Shown here one piece after another: positions 9,313-20,336 of a stretch of DNA of 64,000 bases. The DNA is taken from positions 1-64,000 of the forward strand of contig NZ_WMBA01000020.1 of NCBI RefSeq assembly GCF_009707865.1, written 5' to 3'. The first letter of the stretch is position 1. Each line of letters opens with the position of its first letter. The notes beneath the pieces are model-generated. The model made no database searches and was not told the origin of the DNA. It saw only the letters and a program-made list of their open reading frames with translations. The DNA is from Amycolatopsis pithecellobii. GTDB taxonomy: Bacteria; Actinomycetota; Actinomycetes; Mycobacteriales; Pseudonocardiaceae. The translations under genes and the position numbers were made by a program.

Positions 9313-11628
9313 TCAGGATGCGGCGGCCAGTACGGCTTGCTCGACCCGGTGCCGCCACGACTGATCCAGCCGCACGCCGCGGGGCGCGACGGCGAAGGAG
9401 TCCACGACGGCACCGCCCAGGGTGGTGACCTTCGCCCAGCGAACCTCGGCGTCACACGATTGCAGGGCACCCGCGACCCGGTACAGCAGGCCGATCCGGT
9501 CGGCCGCGCGAAGTTCCAGCACGACGTTGTTCGGCCCGGAGGTTTCGTCGTCGAACCACAACACCTTGGGCCTGGCCACGACGCGCACCGGCGAGGAGTA
9601 GTCCCGTTCCTTCGCGGCGAGCTTCTGCTCCAGCGCCAGCCCGCCGGCGACCGCGCGCGAGAACTGTTCCCGCAGCAGCGCCGTGTCGGGCAGTGAGCCG
9701 AACTTGGGCGAGGCGACGAAAATACCCGCCCGCCCGTTGCCATGACCGCGCAGCGTCGCGGTGTGCACCTCGAGCGAGTGCAGGGCCAGCACACCGGCGG
9801 CCGGAGCGAGCAGTTCCGTGCGCGCCGGCACCGCGAGCACGACCGTCGCCATGTTGCCGTCGTGGCTGATCGACACCTCCGCGCGGCCGGTGCGCACAGC
9901 GGTCACCACGAGCTCACGCTGCGGGGCATCGAGCGGCTCCGGTGGGCTGAAACCCTTGCCCTGCATGAGTTGCCGGCAGCGCGTCACGAGGTTCTCGACG
10001 AGGCCGGCCTTCCAGTCGTTCCACATCCCGGGTCCGGTGGCGAGCGAGTCGGCCTCGGTCAGCGCGTGCAGCAGTTCGAGGAGCACGACGTCGTTGTCGA
10101 CCGTCTTCGCGACGCGGTGCACGGTCGTCGGCTCTTCGATGTCGCGGCGGGTCGCGGTGTGCGGCAGCAGCAGGTGATGGCGCACCACCCCGGAAACCGT
10201 GGTGGCGTCGGCGTCGGACAAACCGATGCGTCGGGCCACCTGCGCGGAGATCGCCGCACCCAGTTCCGAATGGTCGGCCTCGCGCCCCTTGCCGATGTCG
10301 TGCAGCAACGCGGCGAGCAACAGCAGGTCCGGTCGTGACACGGTGGTGGTCAGCTTCGAGGCCTCCACACAGGTCTGGACCAGATGCCGGTCGACGGTCC
10401 AGGCATGTACCGGTGAGCGCGGCGGCAGGTCACGCACCGCGCCCCACTCGGGGAAAAGCCGTGCCCACAGCCCTGTCCGGTCGAGCGCCTCGACCGCGTC
10501 GATCAGCCCTTCGCCCGCACCCAGCAACTCGGTCAGCGCATCGCGCGCGTCGGCGGGCCACGGGGTTCGCAGCTCCGGCGCGGAGTCGGCGAGCGTTTTC
10601 AGCGTGCCGTGGGCGATCGGGACACCGGTGCGCGCGGACGCGGCAGCCACCCGCAGCAGCAACGCGGGGTCCTTCGCCGGGACCGCGTCCCGCGCGAGGG
10701 AGACCTCGTTTCCGTGCAGCACAACGCCTTCGTCGAGCGGGGTCCGGCTCGGCCGCCGCCCGAACCGGCCCTTCGGCTGGTCCACAGTGGACCGGAGCGC
10801 GACTTCGACCGCGTAGCTGACCGTGCGCCCGGCGCCGGCAAGCTTGCGCGCGAGCGTGAACCGGTCGCCGAAGCCCAGTTCCGCGGCCACCAGCTCCGCG
10901 TCGGGCGCGCTCAGCACGTCCCGGTCCCGCCGCAACTCACGCCGCAGTTCCGTGCGGACGTCCAGCAGCAACTCCTTGGCTTCGCGCAGTTCCTCGCTCG
11001 GACGATCGGTCAGCTGGGCCACCGCGAGCGCGTCCAGCACGCCGAGATCCCGCAGTCCGCCCTTGCCGTACTTGAGATCCGGCTCGGCGGACTGGGCGAT
11101 CTCCCCGCTGCGCTGCCAACGTTTGTGGGTCGCCGACGCCAGCTCGGGCAAGCGTTTGCGCGCTGTGCGGCGCCACTGATCGCGCGCCGCGGTGGCCAGC
11201 CGCCCGGACAGCTCGGCGTCACCGGCGATATGCCGGGCGTCGAGCAAACCCATGGCGGTCCGCAGATCTTCCGAGGCGACCTGCAGGGCCTCCGCGGGAG
11301 TGCGGACGGAATGGTCGAGACCGATGCGCGCGTCCCACAACGGGTACCACAACGCGTCGGCGATTTCGGCGACCCCGGGGTTCTGGTGGTGCACCAGAAC
11401 GAGGTCGAGATCGGAGAACGGCAGCAGTTCGCGCCGTCCGAGGCCGCCGACGGCGACCAGCGCGACACCGGGATCAGCGATGTCGACGCCGGCCGCCGCC
11501 GCGGCCTTGCTGAGCCAGAACTCGTACAGGTCCACCAGCGCGGCCCGTAGTGCGGCGGCGCCCAGCCGGCCGTGACGGCCTTCCAGCAACCGGTTCGCCG
11601 CCTTGGCGAGTTCCCCCCCGAGAACCAT
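9313..11628 (-). CDS. glnD: [Protein-PII] nucleotidylyltransferase GlnD
   Basis: Senses nitrogen status by modifying and de-modifying PII. The 771-residue protein has an N-terminal nucleotidyltransferase core (VGGLGRRELLPFSDLDLVLVHH at about 60-80) and an HD phosphohydrolase domain (LAALLHDIGKGREADHSELG near 440). Two C-terminal ACT domains follow, the second with VLELRAADRIGLLYRVAGAL; they bind glutamine in the family. In actinomycetes studied, GlnD adenylylates rather than uridylylates PII, so the nucleotide here is likely AMP (inference). The gene follows glnK by six bases. Confidence 0.95.
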   Translation of the reverse strand: MVLGGELAKAANRLLEGRHGRLGAAALRAALVDLYEFWLSKAAAAAGVDIADPGVALVAVGGLGRRELLPFSDLDLVLVHHQNPGVAEIADALWYPLWDARIGLDHSVRTPAEALQVASEDLRTAMGLLDARHIAGDAELSGRLATAARDQWRRTARKRLPELASATHKRWQRSGEIAQSAEPDLKYGKGGLRDLGVLDALAVAQLTDRPSEELREAKELLLDVRTELRRELRRDRDVLSAPDAELVAAELGFGDRFTLARKLAGAGRTVSYAVEVALRSTVDQPKGRFGRRPSRTPLDEGVVLHGNEVSLARDAVPAKDPALLLRVAAASARTGVPIAHGTLKTLADSAPELRTPWPADARDALTELLGAGEGLIDAVEALDRTGLWARLFPEWGAVRDLPPRSPVHAWTVDRHLVQTCVEASKLTTTVSRPDLLLLAALLHDIGKGREADHSELGAAISAQVARRIGLSDADATTVSGVVRHHLLLPHTATRRDIEEPTTVHRVAKTVDNDVVLLELLHALTEADSLATGPGMWNDWKAGLVENLVTRCRQLMQGKGFSPPEPLDAPQRELVVTAVRTGRAEVSISHDGNMATVVLAVPARTELLAPAAGVLALHSLEVHTATLRGHGNGRAGIFVASPKFGSLPDTALLREQFSRAVAGGLALEQKLAAKERDYSSPVRVVARPKVLWFDDETSGPNNVVLELRAADRIGLLYRVAGALQSCDAEVRWAKVTTLGGAVVDSFAVAPRGVRLDQSWRHRVEQAVLAAAS

Positions 11629-11634
11629 CCGCGC

Positions 11635-13364
<1,730 letters not shown>

Positions 13365-13455
13365 AATGTTCCTCCCGGTTCGAGATATTGCCGGGGAGTT
13401 TCGATTTCGGGTGTTTCACCGGACGGCATGTCACGTTTCGTGGAGGTGAACTGTC

Positions 13456-13482
13456 GTTCCGGCCTTGTTACGAGCACGTTTC
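13456..13482 (-). promoter_or_regulatory. GlnR-type operator upstream of amt
   Basis: Read on the minus strand this is GAAAC-n6-GTAAC-n6-GGAAC, three half-sites spaced 11 bp. It resembles the alternating GTnAC and GAAAC half-sites bound by actinobacterial GlnR, which activates amt-glnK-glnD under nitrogen limitation. The match is by eye and GlnR itself is not in the window. Confidence 0.5.
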
Positions 13483-13593
13483 CGGTGCACCCGCCTGCCG
13501 GGTCCTTTCACGAAACGTCGCCGTCAGATACGGACGGTGAGCCGGAGCGGCGCCGCTGCTCCGGTGGAGTAACGGCTCTGGTGTGATGACGGT

Positions 13594-14427
13594 ATGGCCC
13601 TGCCTTCCGCCGTCGTCGATGCGCTGCGGTGCTCGATCTGCGGTGAACGGGTCGAGTCGCTGGAGCGCATGCTGCGCTGCCCCCGGCGGCACACGTTCGA
13701 CCTGGCGAAGCAGGGCTATGTGAACCTCTTGCACGCGAAGGTCCCGGCGGGCACGGCGGATACCGCGGAGATGGTCGCGGCGAGGGCGGAGTTCCTGGGC
13801 GCCGGCCATTACGCCGGGCTGGCCGAACGGCTCGCCGACCGCGCGGCGGCGTTGCTCCCCTCGGGGCTGGTGGTGGACGCGGGCGCCGGCACCGGCTATT
13901 ACCTCGCGCGCGTACTGGACGAAGCGAGCGGCGCGACCGGGCTGGCGCTCGACGTTTCCGCGCTCGCGCTGCGGCGCGCAGCCCGCGCCCACGACCGGCT
14001 CGGCGCCGCCGTGTGGAACCTGTGGTCACCGTGGCCGGTGGCGAGCGGGTCGGTTTCGTTGCTGCTCAACGTGTTCGCGCCACGTAACGCCAACGAGTTC
14101 CACCGCGTGCTGCGGCCCGGCGGGAGGCTGCTCGTGGTGTCACCACGGCCCGCTCATCTTCGCGAGCTGGCCGCCGTGGTGGATCTGCTCGACGTGGACG
14201 GGCGCAAGGATGAACGGCTCGGCACCGCACTCGCCGGGGGATTCGAGCTGGTTTCCCGGGAAGAGCACACGCAACGCATGACGCTGTCCCCGGCGGATGT
14301 CCGGCGCGCGGTCCTGATGGGACCCAACGCGCACCACCCGGAGCGGCTCACCCGGCTCGGCGACGTCCGCGAACCGCTGGAGGTCACCGCGTCCTTCCTG
14401 CTGTCGGAATACCGGCGGACACCGTGA
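13594..14427 (+). CDS. RlmA-family 23S rRNA (guanine-N1)-methyltransferase
   Basis: A 277-residue SAM-dependent methyltransferase. An N-terminal zinc finger is formed by CSICGE (about residues 13-16) and CPRRHTFD (about 29-33), followed by AKQGYVNLL, the characteristic start of RlmA-type enzymes. The SAM-binding motif is VVDAGAGTGYYL. Relatives methylate G745 or G748 in helix 35 of 23S rRNA; in antibiotic producers the G748 enzymes can contribute to tylosin-type macrolide resistance. Which base is modified here cannot be told. It is divergent from amt. Confidence 0.85.
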   Translation: MALPSAVVDALRCSICGERVESLERMLRCPRRHTFDLAKQGYVNLLHAKVPAGTADTAEMVAARAEFLGAGHYAGLAERLADRAAALLPSGLVVDAGAGTGYYLARVLDEASGATGLALDVSALALRRAARAHDRLGAAVWNLWSPWPVASGSVSLLLNVFAPRNANEFHRVLRPGGRLLVVSPRPAHLRELAAVVDLLDVDGRKDERLGTALAGGFELVSREEHTQRMTLSPADVRRAVLMGPNAHHPERLTRLGDVREPLEVTASFLLSEYRRTP

Positions 14428-14493
14428 TGGCCCCGCCCTTCCAGGGCATGAGAATCTTGGCCTGCCTGCGTCATCCTGGGTAACGTCCCTCAC

Positions 14494-15783
14494 GTGACTG
14501 AGCGCAGCTGGGGTTTCCGCACCCGTGCCCTGCACGCCGGCGGTACGCCCGACCCGGCGACCGGGGCGAGGGCGGTACCGATTTACCAGACCACGAGTTT
14601 CGTGTTCGAGGACGCCGCCGACGCGGCGAACCTGTTCGCCCTGCAGAAATACGGCAACATCTACAGCCGGATCGGCAACCCGACCGTGGCCGCGTTCGAG
14701 GAGCGCCTTGCCAGCCTCGAAGGCGGGATCGGCGGGGTGGCCACGAGCAGCGGGCAGGCCGCGGAGTTCCTGACGTTCTCCGCGCTCGCCGAGGCGGGCG
14801 AGCACATCGTGTCCGCGAGCGGTCTCTACGGCGGCACCGTGACCCAGCTGGCCGGCACGCTGCGCCGGTTCGGCGTGGAGACCACGTTCGTCGCCGGGGA
14901 CGATCTCGACGCCTACGCGGCGGCGATCACAGAGAAGACGCGGCTCATCTTCACCGAGGTGATCGGCAATCCCAGCGGTGGCATCGCGGATATCGCCGGT
15001 CTCGCCGAGCTGGCGCACTCACACGACATCCCGCTGGTGGTGGACGCGACGCTCGCGACGCCGTATCTGTGCCGCCCGATCGAGCACGGCGCGGACATCG
15101 TGCTGCACTCGGCGACGAAGTTCCTTGGCGGGCACGGGACGACGCTCGGCGGCATCGTCGTCGAAGCCGGCACGTTCAACTGGGGCAACGGGAAGTTCCC
15201 GCGGATGACCGAGGTCGTGCCGTCCTACGGCGGGTTGAAGTACTGGGAGAACTTCGGCGAGTACGCGTTCTGCACCCGGCTGCGGGCCGAGCAGCTGCGC
15301 GACATCGGCGCGGTGCTGTCGCCGCATTCGGCGTTCCTGCTGTTGCAGGGCGTGGAGACGTTGCCGCAGCGGATGGAGGCGCACGTGCGCAACGCGAAGA
15401 CGGTCGCGGAGTTCCTGGCGGCAGACGAGCGGGTGGCGTGGGTCGGCTACGCGGGGTTGCCCGATCATGAGCATCACGAGCGCGCGAAGAAGTACCTGCC
15501 GCAGGGGCCGGGCGCGGTGTTCTCCTTCGGTGTCAAGGGCGGACGGGCCGCGGGTGAGAAGTTCGTCGAGTCGGTCGAGCTGCTGTCGCACCTGGCGAAC
15601 GTCGGGGACGCGCGCTCCCTGGTCATCCATCCGGCTTCGACGACGCACCAGCAGCTGAACGACGAGCAGCTGGCGGCCGGTGGGGTCGGGCCCGACCTGA
15701 TCCGGCTGTCGGTCGGGCTGGAGGACGTCGAGGACATCTGCTGGGACATCGATCAGGCACTCGCGGCGGCGGTGAAGGAATGA
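14494..15783 (+). CDS. metY: O-acetylhomoserine/O-acetylserine sulfhydrylase
   Basis: A PLP enzyme that makes homocysteine from O-acetylhomoserine and sulfide, in methionine biosynthesis. The 429-residue protein opens with WGFRTRALHAGGTPDPATGARAVPIYQTTS, typical of the family. The PLP lysine lies in DIVLHSATKFLGGHGTTLGG, and the C-terminal half holds the HPASTTHQQLNDEQL and RLSVGLED signatures. The start is GTG. No SAM-type riboswitch fold is obvious in the 66 bases upstream. The downstream CoA-binding gene overlaps by four bases, so they form an operon. Confidence 0.93.
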   Translation: MTERSWGFRTRALHAGGTPDPATGARAVPIYQTTSFVFEDAADAANLFALQKYGNIYSRIGNPTVAAFEERLASLEGGIGGVATSSGQAAEFLTFSALAEAGEHIVSASGLYGGTVTQLAGTLRRFGVETTFVAGDDLDAYAAAITEKTRLIFTEVIGNPSGGIADIAGLAELAHSHDIPLVVDATLATPYLCRPIEHGADIVLHSATKFLGGHGTTLGGIVVEAGTFNWGNGKFPRMTEVVPSYGGLKYWENFGEYAFCTRLRAEQLRDIGAVLSPHSAFLLLQGVETLPQRMEAHVRNAKTVAEFLAADERVAWVGYAGLPDHEHHERAKKYLPQGPGAVFSFGVKGGRAAGEKFVESVELLSHLANVGDARSLVIHPASTTHQQLNDEQLAAGGVGPDLIRLSVGLEDVEDICWDIDQALAAAVKE

Positions 15784-16307
15784 TTCTCGATACTTCCGTA
15801 CCGGCCGGTGCGGTGCGCACCGAGTCGCCGCTCACCTGGACCCCGCCGACCGCGCGGGAACGGCAGGCGATCCTGGCGCGCACCAGGTCGGTGACGATCA
15901 TCGGGGCGTCCGACAACCCGGCCAGGCCGAGCTTTTTCGTGGCGACATACCTGTTGTCGTCGAGCCGGTACCGGGTGCACTTCGTCAACCCGCGGCTGAA
16001 GACCCTGCTCGGGCAGCCGGTGTACGCGTCGCTCGCCGACGTGCCGGAGGTGGATCTGGTGAGCGTGTTCCGCAAGCACGCCGACCTGCCGGACGTGGCC
16101 GAGGAGGTCATCAAGGCCGGGGCGCGCACGCTGTGGCTGCAGCTGGGGTTGTGGCACGAACCGGTCGCGCAGCGGGCGGCCGAAGCGGGGCTCGACACGG
16201 TGATGAACCGGTGCGTGAAGATCGAGCACGCGCGCTTCGCGGGCGGCTTACATCTCGCGGGTTTCAATACTGGGGTAGTGAGTTCACGCCGGCAGTCGGC
16301 GCCGTGA
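15780..16307 (+). CDS. CoA-binding (YccU-like) protein
   Basis: A 175-residue protein with a Rossmann-like CoA-binding domain: SVTIIGASDNPARPSFFVATYL at about 38-59, YRVHFVNPRLKTLLGQPVY, then GARTLWLQLGLWHE and a C-terminal MNRCVKIEHAR. Family members bind CoA or acyl-CoA but have no well-defined reaction. The ATGA overlap with metY suggests they are made together. A role in regulating sulfur or acetyl-CoA use would be a guess. Confidence 0.85.
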   Translation: MILDTSVPAGAVRTESPLTWTPPTARERQAILARTRSVTIIGASDNPARPSFFVATYLLSSSRYRVHFVNPRLKTLLGQPVYASLADVPEVDLVSVFRKHADLPDVAEEVIKAGARTLWLQLGLWHEPVAQRAAEAGLDTVMNRCVKIEHARFAGGLHLAGFNTGVVSSRRQSAP

Positions 16308-16347
16308 GAAAAGGAAGAATCGTGCGGTCCGAACGGTTGTCCTTGAT

Positions 16348-17130
16348 ATGACTGGAGAACTGCGGGTTACCTTCATAGGTGGACCGACCGCGCTGCTGGA
16401 GATCGGCGGCAAGCGGTTGCTCACCGACCCGACGTTCAGCCCAGCCGGTGACTACGAGACCGCACCGGGCCGGACGTTGACGAAGACCGAGGACCCGGCC
16501 GTCAGCCTCGACTCGGTGGAACCCCTCGACGCCGTACTGCTCTCGCACGACCAGCACGTCGACAACCTCGACCCGGCGGGCCGTGCGCTCGTCGAGCGGA
16601 TCCTGCTGACCCTGACCACGGTGAGCGGCGCGCGCCGCCTCGGCGGGACGGCGCAGGGCCTGCCCCAGTGGTCGGCGCTCGCGCTGGGGCAGCTGGAGGT
16701 GATCGCCGTACCGGCTCAGCACGGTCCGAGCGGGGCCGAGGGTGTGGTCGGCGAGGTGACGGGATTCGTGTTGCGGGGCCGCGATCTACCGTCGGTGTAC
16801 ATCTCGGGTGACAACGCGTCGCTGGAGCAGGTGCGGGCGATCGCACGCCGCGTCGGCCCGGTCGATGTGGCGCTGCTGTTCGCGGGCGCGGCACGAACTT
16901 CGCTGTTCGACGGCGCGGCGCTGACGCTCACGAGCGAGGCCGCCGCGGAGGCGGCTCGGATCCTGAACGCGAAGATCGTGATCCCGGTGCACACGCGTGG
17001 CTGGGCGCATTTCACGGAGGGCCCGGACTCGATCCGCAAGGCCTTCGCGAACGCGGGCCTGAGCGAGCGGCTGCGGGTGCTCGACCCCGGCGAGTCGATC
17101 ACGCTGGTCAGCAGGCGCGCCACGTCCTGA
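16348..17130 (+). CDS. Metallo-beta-lactamase-fold hydrolase
   Basis: A 260-residue MBL-fold protein of the UlaG-like or N-acyl-phosphatidylethanolamine hydrolase-like group. It starts with LRVTFIGGPTALLEIGGKRLLTDPTF. The metal-binding loop reads LSHDQHVDNLD in place of the usual HxHxDH: the first position is His, and an Asp and a second His follow. VIAVPAQHGPSG, YISGDNAS and IVIPVHTRGW supply later ligands. The substrate is unknown. It starts 40 bases after the CoA-binding gene and converges on the allantoicase gene. Confidence 0.82.
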   Translation: MTGELRVTFIGGPTALLEIGGKRLLTDPTFSPAGDYETAPGRTLTKTEDPAVSLDSVEPLDAVLLSHDQHVDNLDPAGRALVERILLTLTTVSGARRLGGTAQGLPQWSALALGQLEVIAVPAQHGPSGAEGVVGEVTGFVLRGRDLPSVYISGDNASLEQVRAIARRVGPVDVALLFAGAARTSLFDGAALTLTSEAAAEAARILNAKIVIPVHTRGWAHFTEGPDSIRKAFANAGLSERLRVLDPGESITLVSRRATS

Positions 17131-17148
17131 CGCCGTCCAAAGCCGGTA

Positions 17149-18153
17149 TCAAGGCCGCGTGGTGTCGAAGCGGGCCGTGAATTCCCGGCGGCCCGCCTCC
17201 GTGAGCGCACCGTGCAGGCGCAGGCGGGCCATGCCGCCGTCCGGGTAGATGTCGAGGCGCAAGTACCGCAGCTCCCGCGTCTCGTCGAGCGGGAAGCGGT
17301 GGCGGGTGTCGGGTTGCAGGCGAGTCCGCGGCAGGATCTCGAACCACTCCTCCCCGTCGGCGGACCCCGACAAGGCGGCCCAGCCCGGCGCGTTTCCCTT
17401 GAAGTGACTGGTATCCAGCTCGGCCAGTCGCGGCACGCCCGTCGCGGCCAGCGCGATCACCACCCAGTCGTTGCCGTCGTCGCGCCGCCGCGCGGTTTCC
17501 CAGCCCTCCCCCATCACCGACGCGAATCCGGGTGCGATGAGGTTTTCCGGCGCCGCGAAGTACAGGTTGCTCGCCTCGCACACGCGCGCACCGTTTTCCA
17601 GTGCGGCGAGGTCCAGCGCGCCGAGGTCGAGCAAACCCGGGTCCGCCACCGGAGAACCGTGCACCCGCAACCGCGCCACGCCGCCGTCCGGGTGGATCGT
17701 CAGGCGCACATGGGTCCAGCGATACGGGGACCACACCGCCAGGAAGTTCTCCGTGTCGCCTTGCAACGGGGACTTCGGCACGAGCGTCGTCCACTTCAAT
17801 GCGGACAGTTCTGCCGGGCTCGGGTAGTCCTCCACCGCGACGGCTTCGATCGACGCATACGGCGGGTAATTGCCGGTGAAGAATGCCGTGTCGACGATGA
17901 CACCCGAGACCACGCCGGGCAGACCGAGCCGCACGATCGCCTCGTCGGAGCCCGGCTCGCGACGGCGGCGCGTCTCCCAGCCGTCATACAGCTGGCCCTT
18001 GTGCCCGAAGCTCCACGGCCGGAACTCCGGTTTCGCGGGCTTGATCAGGTTTTCCCGCTCGGCGAACAGCTCGTCGCTGGCCCACACCACGCTGCCACCG
18101 ACCCGCCGCGACGCGAGCTCCGGCTCGTTTGTCCACTCTGGACGGTCTGTCAC
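17149..18153 (-). CDS. alc: Allantoicase
   Basis: Hydrolyses allantoate to ureidoglycolate and urea in purine breakdown. The 334-residue protein contains the two repeated jelly-roll halves of the family: one around YDGWETRRRREPGSDEAIVRLGLPG and GNYPPYASIEA, the other around EGWETARRRDDGNDWVVIALA and KGNAPGWAAL. IYPDGGMARLRLHG and IHPDGGVARLRVHG are the matching C-terminal pieces of each repeat. The GTG start overlaps the allB stop by four bases. It ends the operon hyi-glxR-allB-alc. Confidence 0.94.
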   Translation of the reverse strand: MTDRPEWTNEPELASRRVGGSVVWASDELFAERENLIKPAKPEFRPWSFGHKGQLYDGWETRRRREPGSDEAIVRLGLPGVVSGVIVDTAFFTGNYPPYASIEAVAVEDYPSPAELSALKWTTLVPKSPLQGDTENFLAVWSPYRWTHVRLTIHPDGGVARLRVHGSPVADPGLLDLGALDLAALENGARVCEASNLYFAAPENLIAPGFASVMGEGWETARRRDDGNDWVVIALAATGVPRLAELDTSHFKGNAPGWAALSGSADGEEWFEILPRTRLQPDTRHRFPLDETRELRYLRLDIYPDGGMARLRLHGALTEAGRREFTARFDTTRP

Positions 18154-19469
18154 GAAACCCCTTCCCGCACCAGCAATTCACCCCGCGGCTGGTCGCCGAT
18201 CTCCTGGCCCCGCAGCCATGTCGAGCGCACCAACCCGGTCAATGTGCGGCCGTCGTAAGCGCTGACCGGGTTGCGGTGCCACAGCTTCGCGACATCGACC
18301 ACGAACTCCTCTTCCGGCGCGAACACACAGAAATCCGCGTCGGCGCCGACGTCGATGCGGCCCTTGCGCGTCAGCCCGGCCTGCGCGGCCGGCCGTTCCG
18401 CCATCCACCGGATCACCTCGGCGAGCGTGAAACCGCGATCCCGCGCACCCGTCCACACCGCGGGAAACGCGACCTGCAAGCTCGAGATCCCGCCCCACGC
18501 CAAGCCGAAGTCATTGGTGTGCTTCAACTCCGGTGGGCACGGCGAATGATCGCTGACCACGCAGTCGATCGTGCCGTCGGCCAAGCCCTGCCACAGCAGT
18601 TCCCGGTTACGTGACTCGCGAATCGGCGGGCAGCACTTGAACTCCGTGGCGCCGTCGGGGATCTCCTCGGCGCGGAAGGTCAGGTAATGCGGGCACGTTT
18701 CCACGGTCAGCGCCACCCCGTCCCGCCGCGCCTGGCCGATCATCGCGAGAGCGTCCGAAGAGGACAGATGCAGGATGTGCGCCCGTGCCCCGGTGCGCTG
18801 CGCCAGCTCGATGACGCGCGCGATCGCGACGTTCTCCGCCTCACGCGGCCGCGAGTTCAGGAAGTTTTTGTATTGCGCGCCAACGGGTTGCGATGCCTGT
18901 TCGATCGTCGCGGCGTCCTCGGCGTGCACGATCATCACTGCACCCAGCTCCCGCAGCAGCCGCAGATCCGCCGCCAGTTCGACGGCTCCCAGCGGCGGAA
19001 ACTCGTCGACACCCGAATGCAGCAGGAAACATTTGAACCCGGACACGCCGGCTTCGTGCAGGCCGCGCAATTCCTTGCTGTTGCCGGGAATCGCGCCACC
19101 CCAGAAGCCGACATCGACGTACACGCGCCCGGCCGCGGCCTGCCGCTTCGCCTCCAGCGACGGGACATCGACCGTCGCGGGCACGCTGTTGAGCGGCATA
19201 TCGACAATTGTCGTGATCCCGCCCGCCGCGGCGGCGCGAGTCGCGGTCTCGAAGCCCTCCCATTCGACGCGGCCCGGCTCGTTGACGTGCACGTGAGTGT
19301 CGACGAGACCGGGCAGCAGTACCTCGTCCGCTCGCAGCTCGACGACTCGCGGGCCACTCAGCGTGCCGTGCTCGTCCACGGCCACGACCCGGCCGCCCTC
19401 GACACCGACGTCGAAGGCCCCCTCACCGGCGGCGGTCACCGCATGCCGTGCCCGGAGGACGAGCTCCAT
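18150..19469 (-). CDS. allB: Allantoinase
   Basis: Opens the hydantoin ring of allantoin to give allantoate. The 439-residue amidohydrolase has its first metal ligands in LLPGLVDTHVHVNEPGR (about residues 53-69). The lysine expected to be carboxylated lies in GVSGFKCFLLHSG. Further ligands are VHAEDA and HILHLSS, and the last aspartate is in CVVSDHSPCPPELK, a strong allantoinase signature. Gene order and four-base overlap with alc fit the pathway. Confidence 0.95.
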   Translation of the reverse strand: MELVLRARHAVTAAGEGAFDVGVEGGRVVAVDEHGTLSGPRVVELRADEVLLPGLVDTHVHVNEPGRVEWEGFETATRAAAAGGITTIVDMPLNSVPATVDVPSLEAKRQAAAGRVYVDVGFWGGAIPGNSKELRGLHEAGVSGFKCFLLHSGVDEFPPLGAVELAADLRLLRELGAVMIVHAEDAATIEQASQPVGAQYKNFLNSRPREAENVAIARVIELAQRTGARAHILHLSSSDALAMIGQARRDGVALTVETCPHYLTFRAEEIPDGATEFKCCPPIRESRNRELLWQGLADGTIDCVVSDHSPCPPELKHTNDFGLAWGGISSLQVAFPAVWTGARDRGFTLAEVIRWMAERPAAQAGLTRKGRIDVGADADFCVFAPEEEFVVDVAKLWHRNPVSAYDGRTLTGLVRSTWLRGQEIGDQPRGELLVREGVS

Positions 19470-19472
19470 GAC

Positions 19473-20336
19473 CTACTCCCGGCCGGAGAGCCGGGCGACC
19501 AGCTCGATCAACGCCCCGTGGTCGAGGCGGCCGTGTCCCTGGGCTTTCAGCGAAGCCATCAGCTGCGAGACCACCGCGCCGAGCGGGATCACGACCCCGG
19601 CTTCCCTGGCGGCGGCCTGCACGATGCCGAGGTCCTTGTCGTGCAGCTCGACCCGGAAGCCCGGGGTGAACTCCCGCCTGATCATCGCGGCCGCCTTGCG
19701 GTCGAGGATGCGGTTCCCGGCCAGGCCGCCGGCGAGCACCTTGATCGCCGCTTCGGTGTCCACGTCGTGCGCTTCGAGGAACACCAGGGACTCGGCGACC
19801 AGTTCGATCGTGCCCGCCACGATGAGCTGGTTCGCCGCCTTGACGGTCTGCCCGGCACCGGCGGCGCCGACGTGCACGACAGTGCTGCCGACCGCGTCGA
19901 GGACCGCGCGGGCGGCGGCGAAGTCCGCGGCCGCGCCGCCGACCATGATCGACAAGGTGCCTTCGATCGCGCCCTGCTCACCGCCGGATACGGGCGCGTC
20001 GAGCGCCCGGATGCGCCCCGCGATCTCGCGCGAGACGTCGGGCCGGATGGTGCTGCAGTCGATCAGCAGCGTGCCGTCCCCGGCATGGGCCAGTACGCCG
20101 TCCTCGCCGAGGACGACCGCTTCGACGTCGGGTGAATCGGGCAGCATGGTGATCACGACGTCCGCGTCCGCGACGGCTTCGGCGACACTGCCGGCACCAC
20201 GCCCGCCGGCCTCGACGAGCTTGTCCACTTTGGCCGCGCTGCGGTTGTAGCCGGTGACCTCGAACCCGGCCTGGACCAGGTTTGCGGCCATCGGGCCGCC
20301 CATGATGCCGAGGCCGATGAAGCCGATCTTCGTCAT
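19473..20336 (-). CDS. 2-hydroxy-3-oxopropionate (tartronate semialdehyde) reductase
   Basis: Reduces tartronate semialdehyde to glycerate with NAD(P)H, channelling glyoxylate carbon into glycolysis. The 287-residue beta-hydroxyacid dehydrogenase starts MTKIGFIGLGIMGGPMAANL, the dinucleotide fold, with NRSAAKVD next. The substrate motif is LDAPVSGGEQGA, and the catalytic lysine is in GQTVKAANQLIVA. Overlap with hyi and closeness to allB support the glyoxylate role; related 3-hydroxyisobutyrate dehydrogenases differ little by sequence. Common symbols are glxR or garR. Confidence 0.88.
   Translation of the reverse strand: MTKIGFIGLGIMGGPMAANLVQAGFEVTGYNRSAAKVDKLVEAGGRGAGSVAEAVADADVVITMLPDSPDVEAVVLGEDGVLAHAGDGTLLIDCSTIRPDVSREIAGRIRALDAPVSGGEQGAIEGTLSIMVGGAAADFAAARAVLDAVGSTVVHVGAAGAGQTVKAANQLIVAGTIELVAESLVFLEAHDVDTEAAIKVLAGGLAGNRILDRKAAAMIRREFTPGFRVELHDKDLGIVQAAAREAGVVIPLGAVVSQLMASLKAQGHGRLDHGALIELVARLSGRE

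Noticed and set aside
14428-14493. SAM or SAH riboswitch before the O-acetylhomoserine sulfhydrylase gene
   Set aside because: The 66-base gap is too short for the usual folds and shows only a weak 5-bp hairpin.
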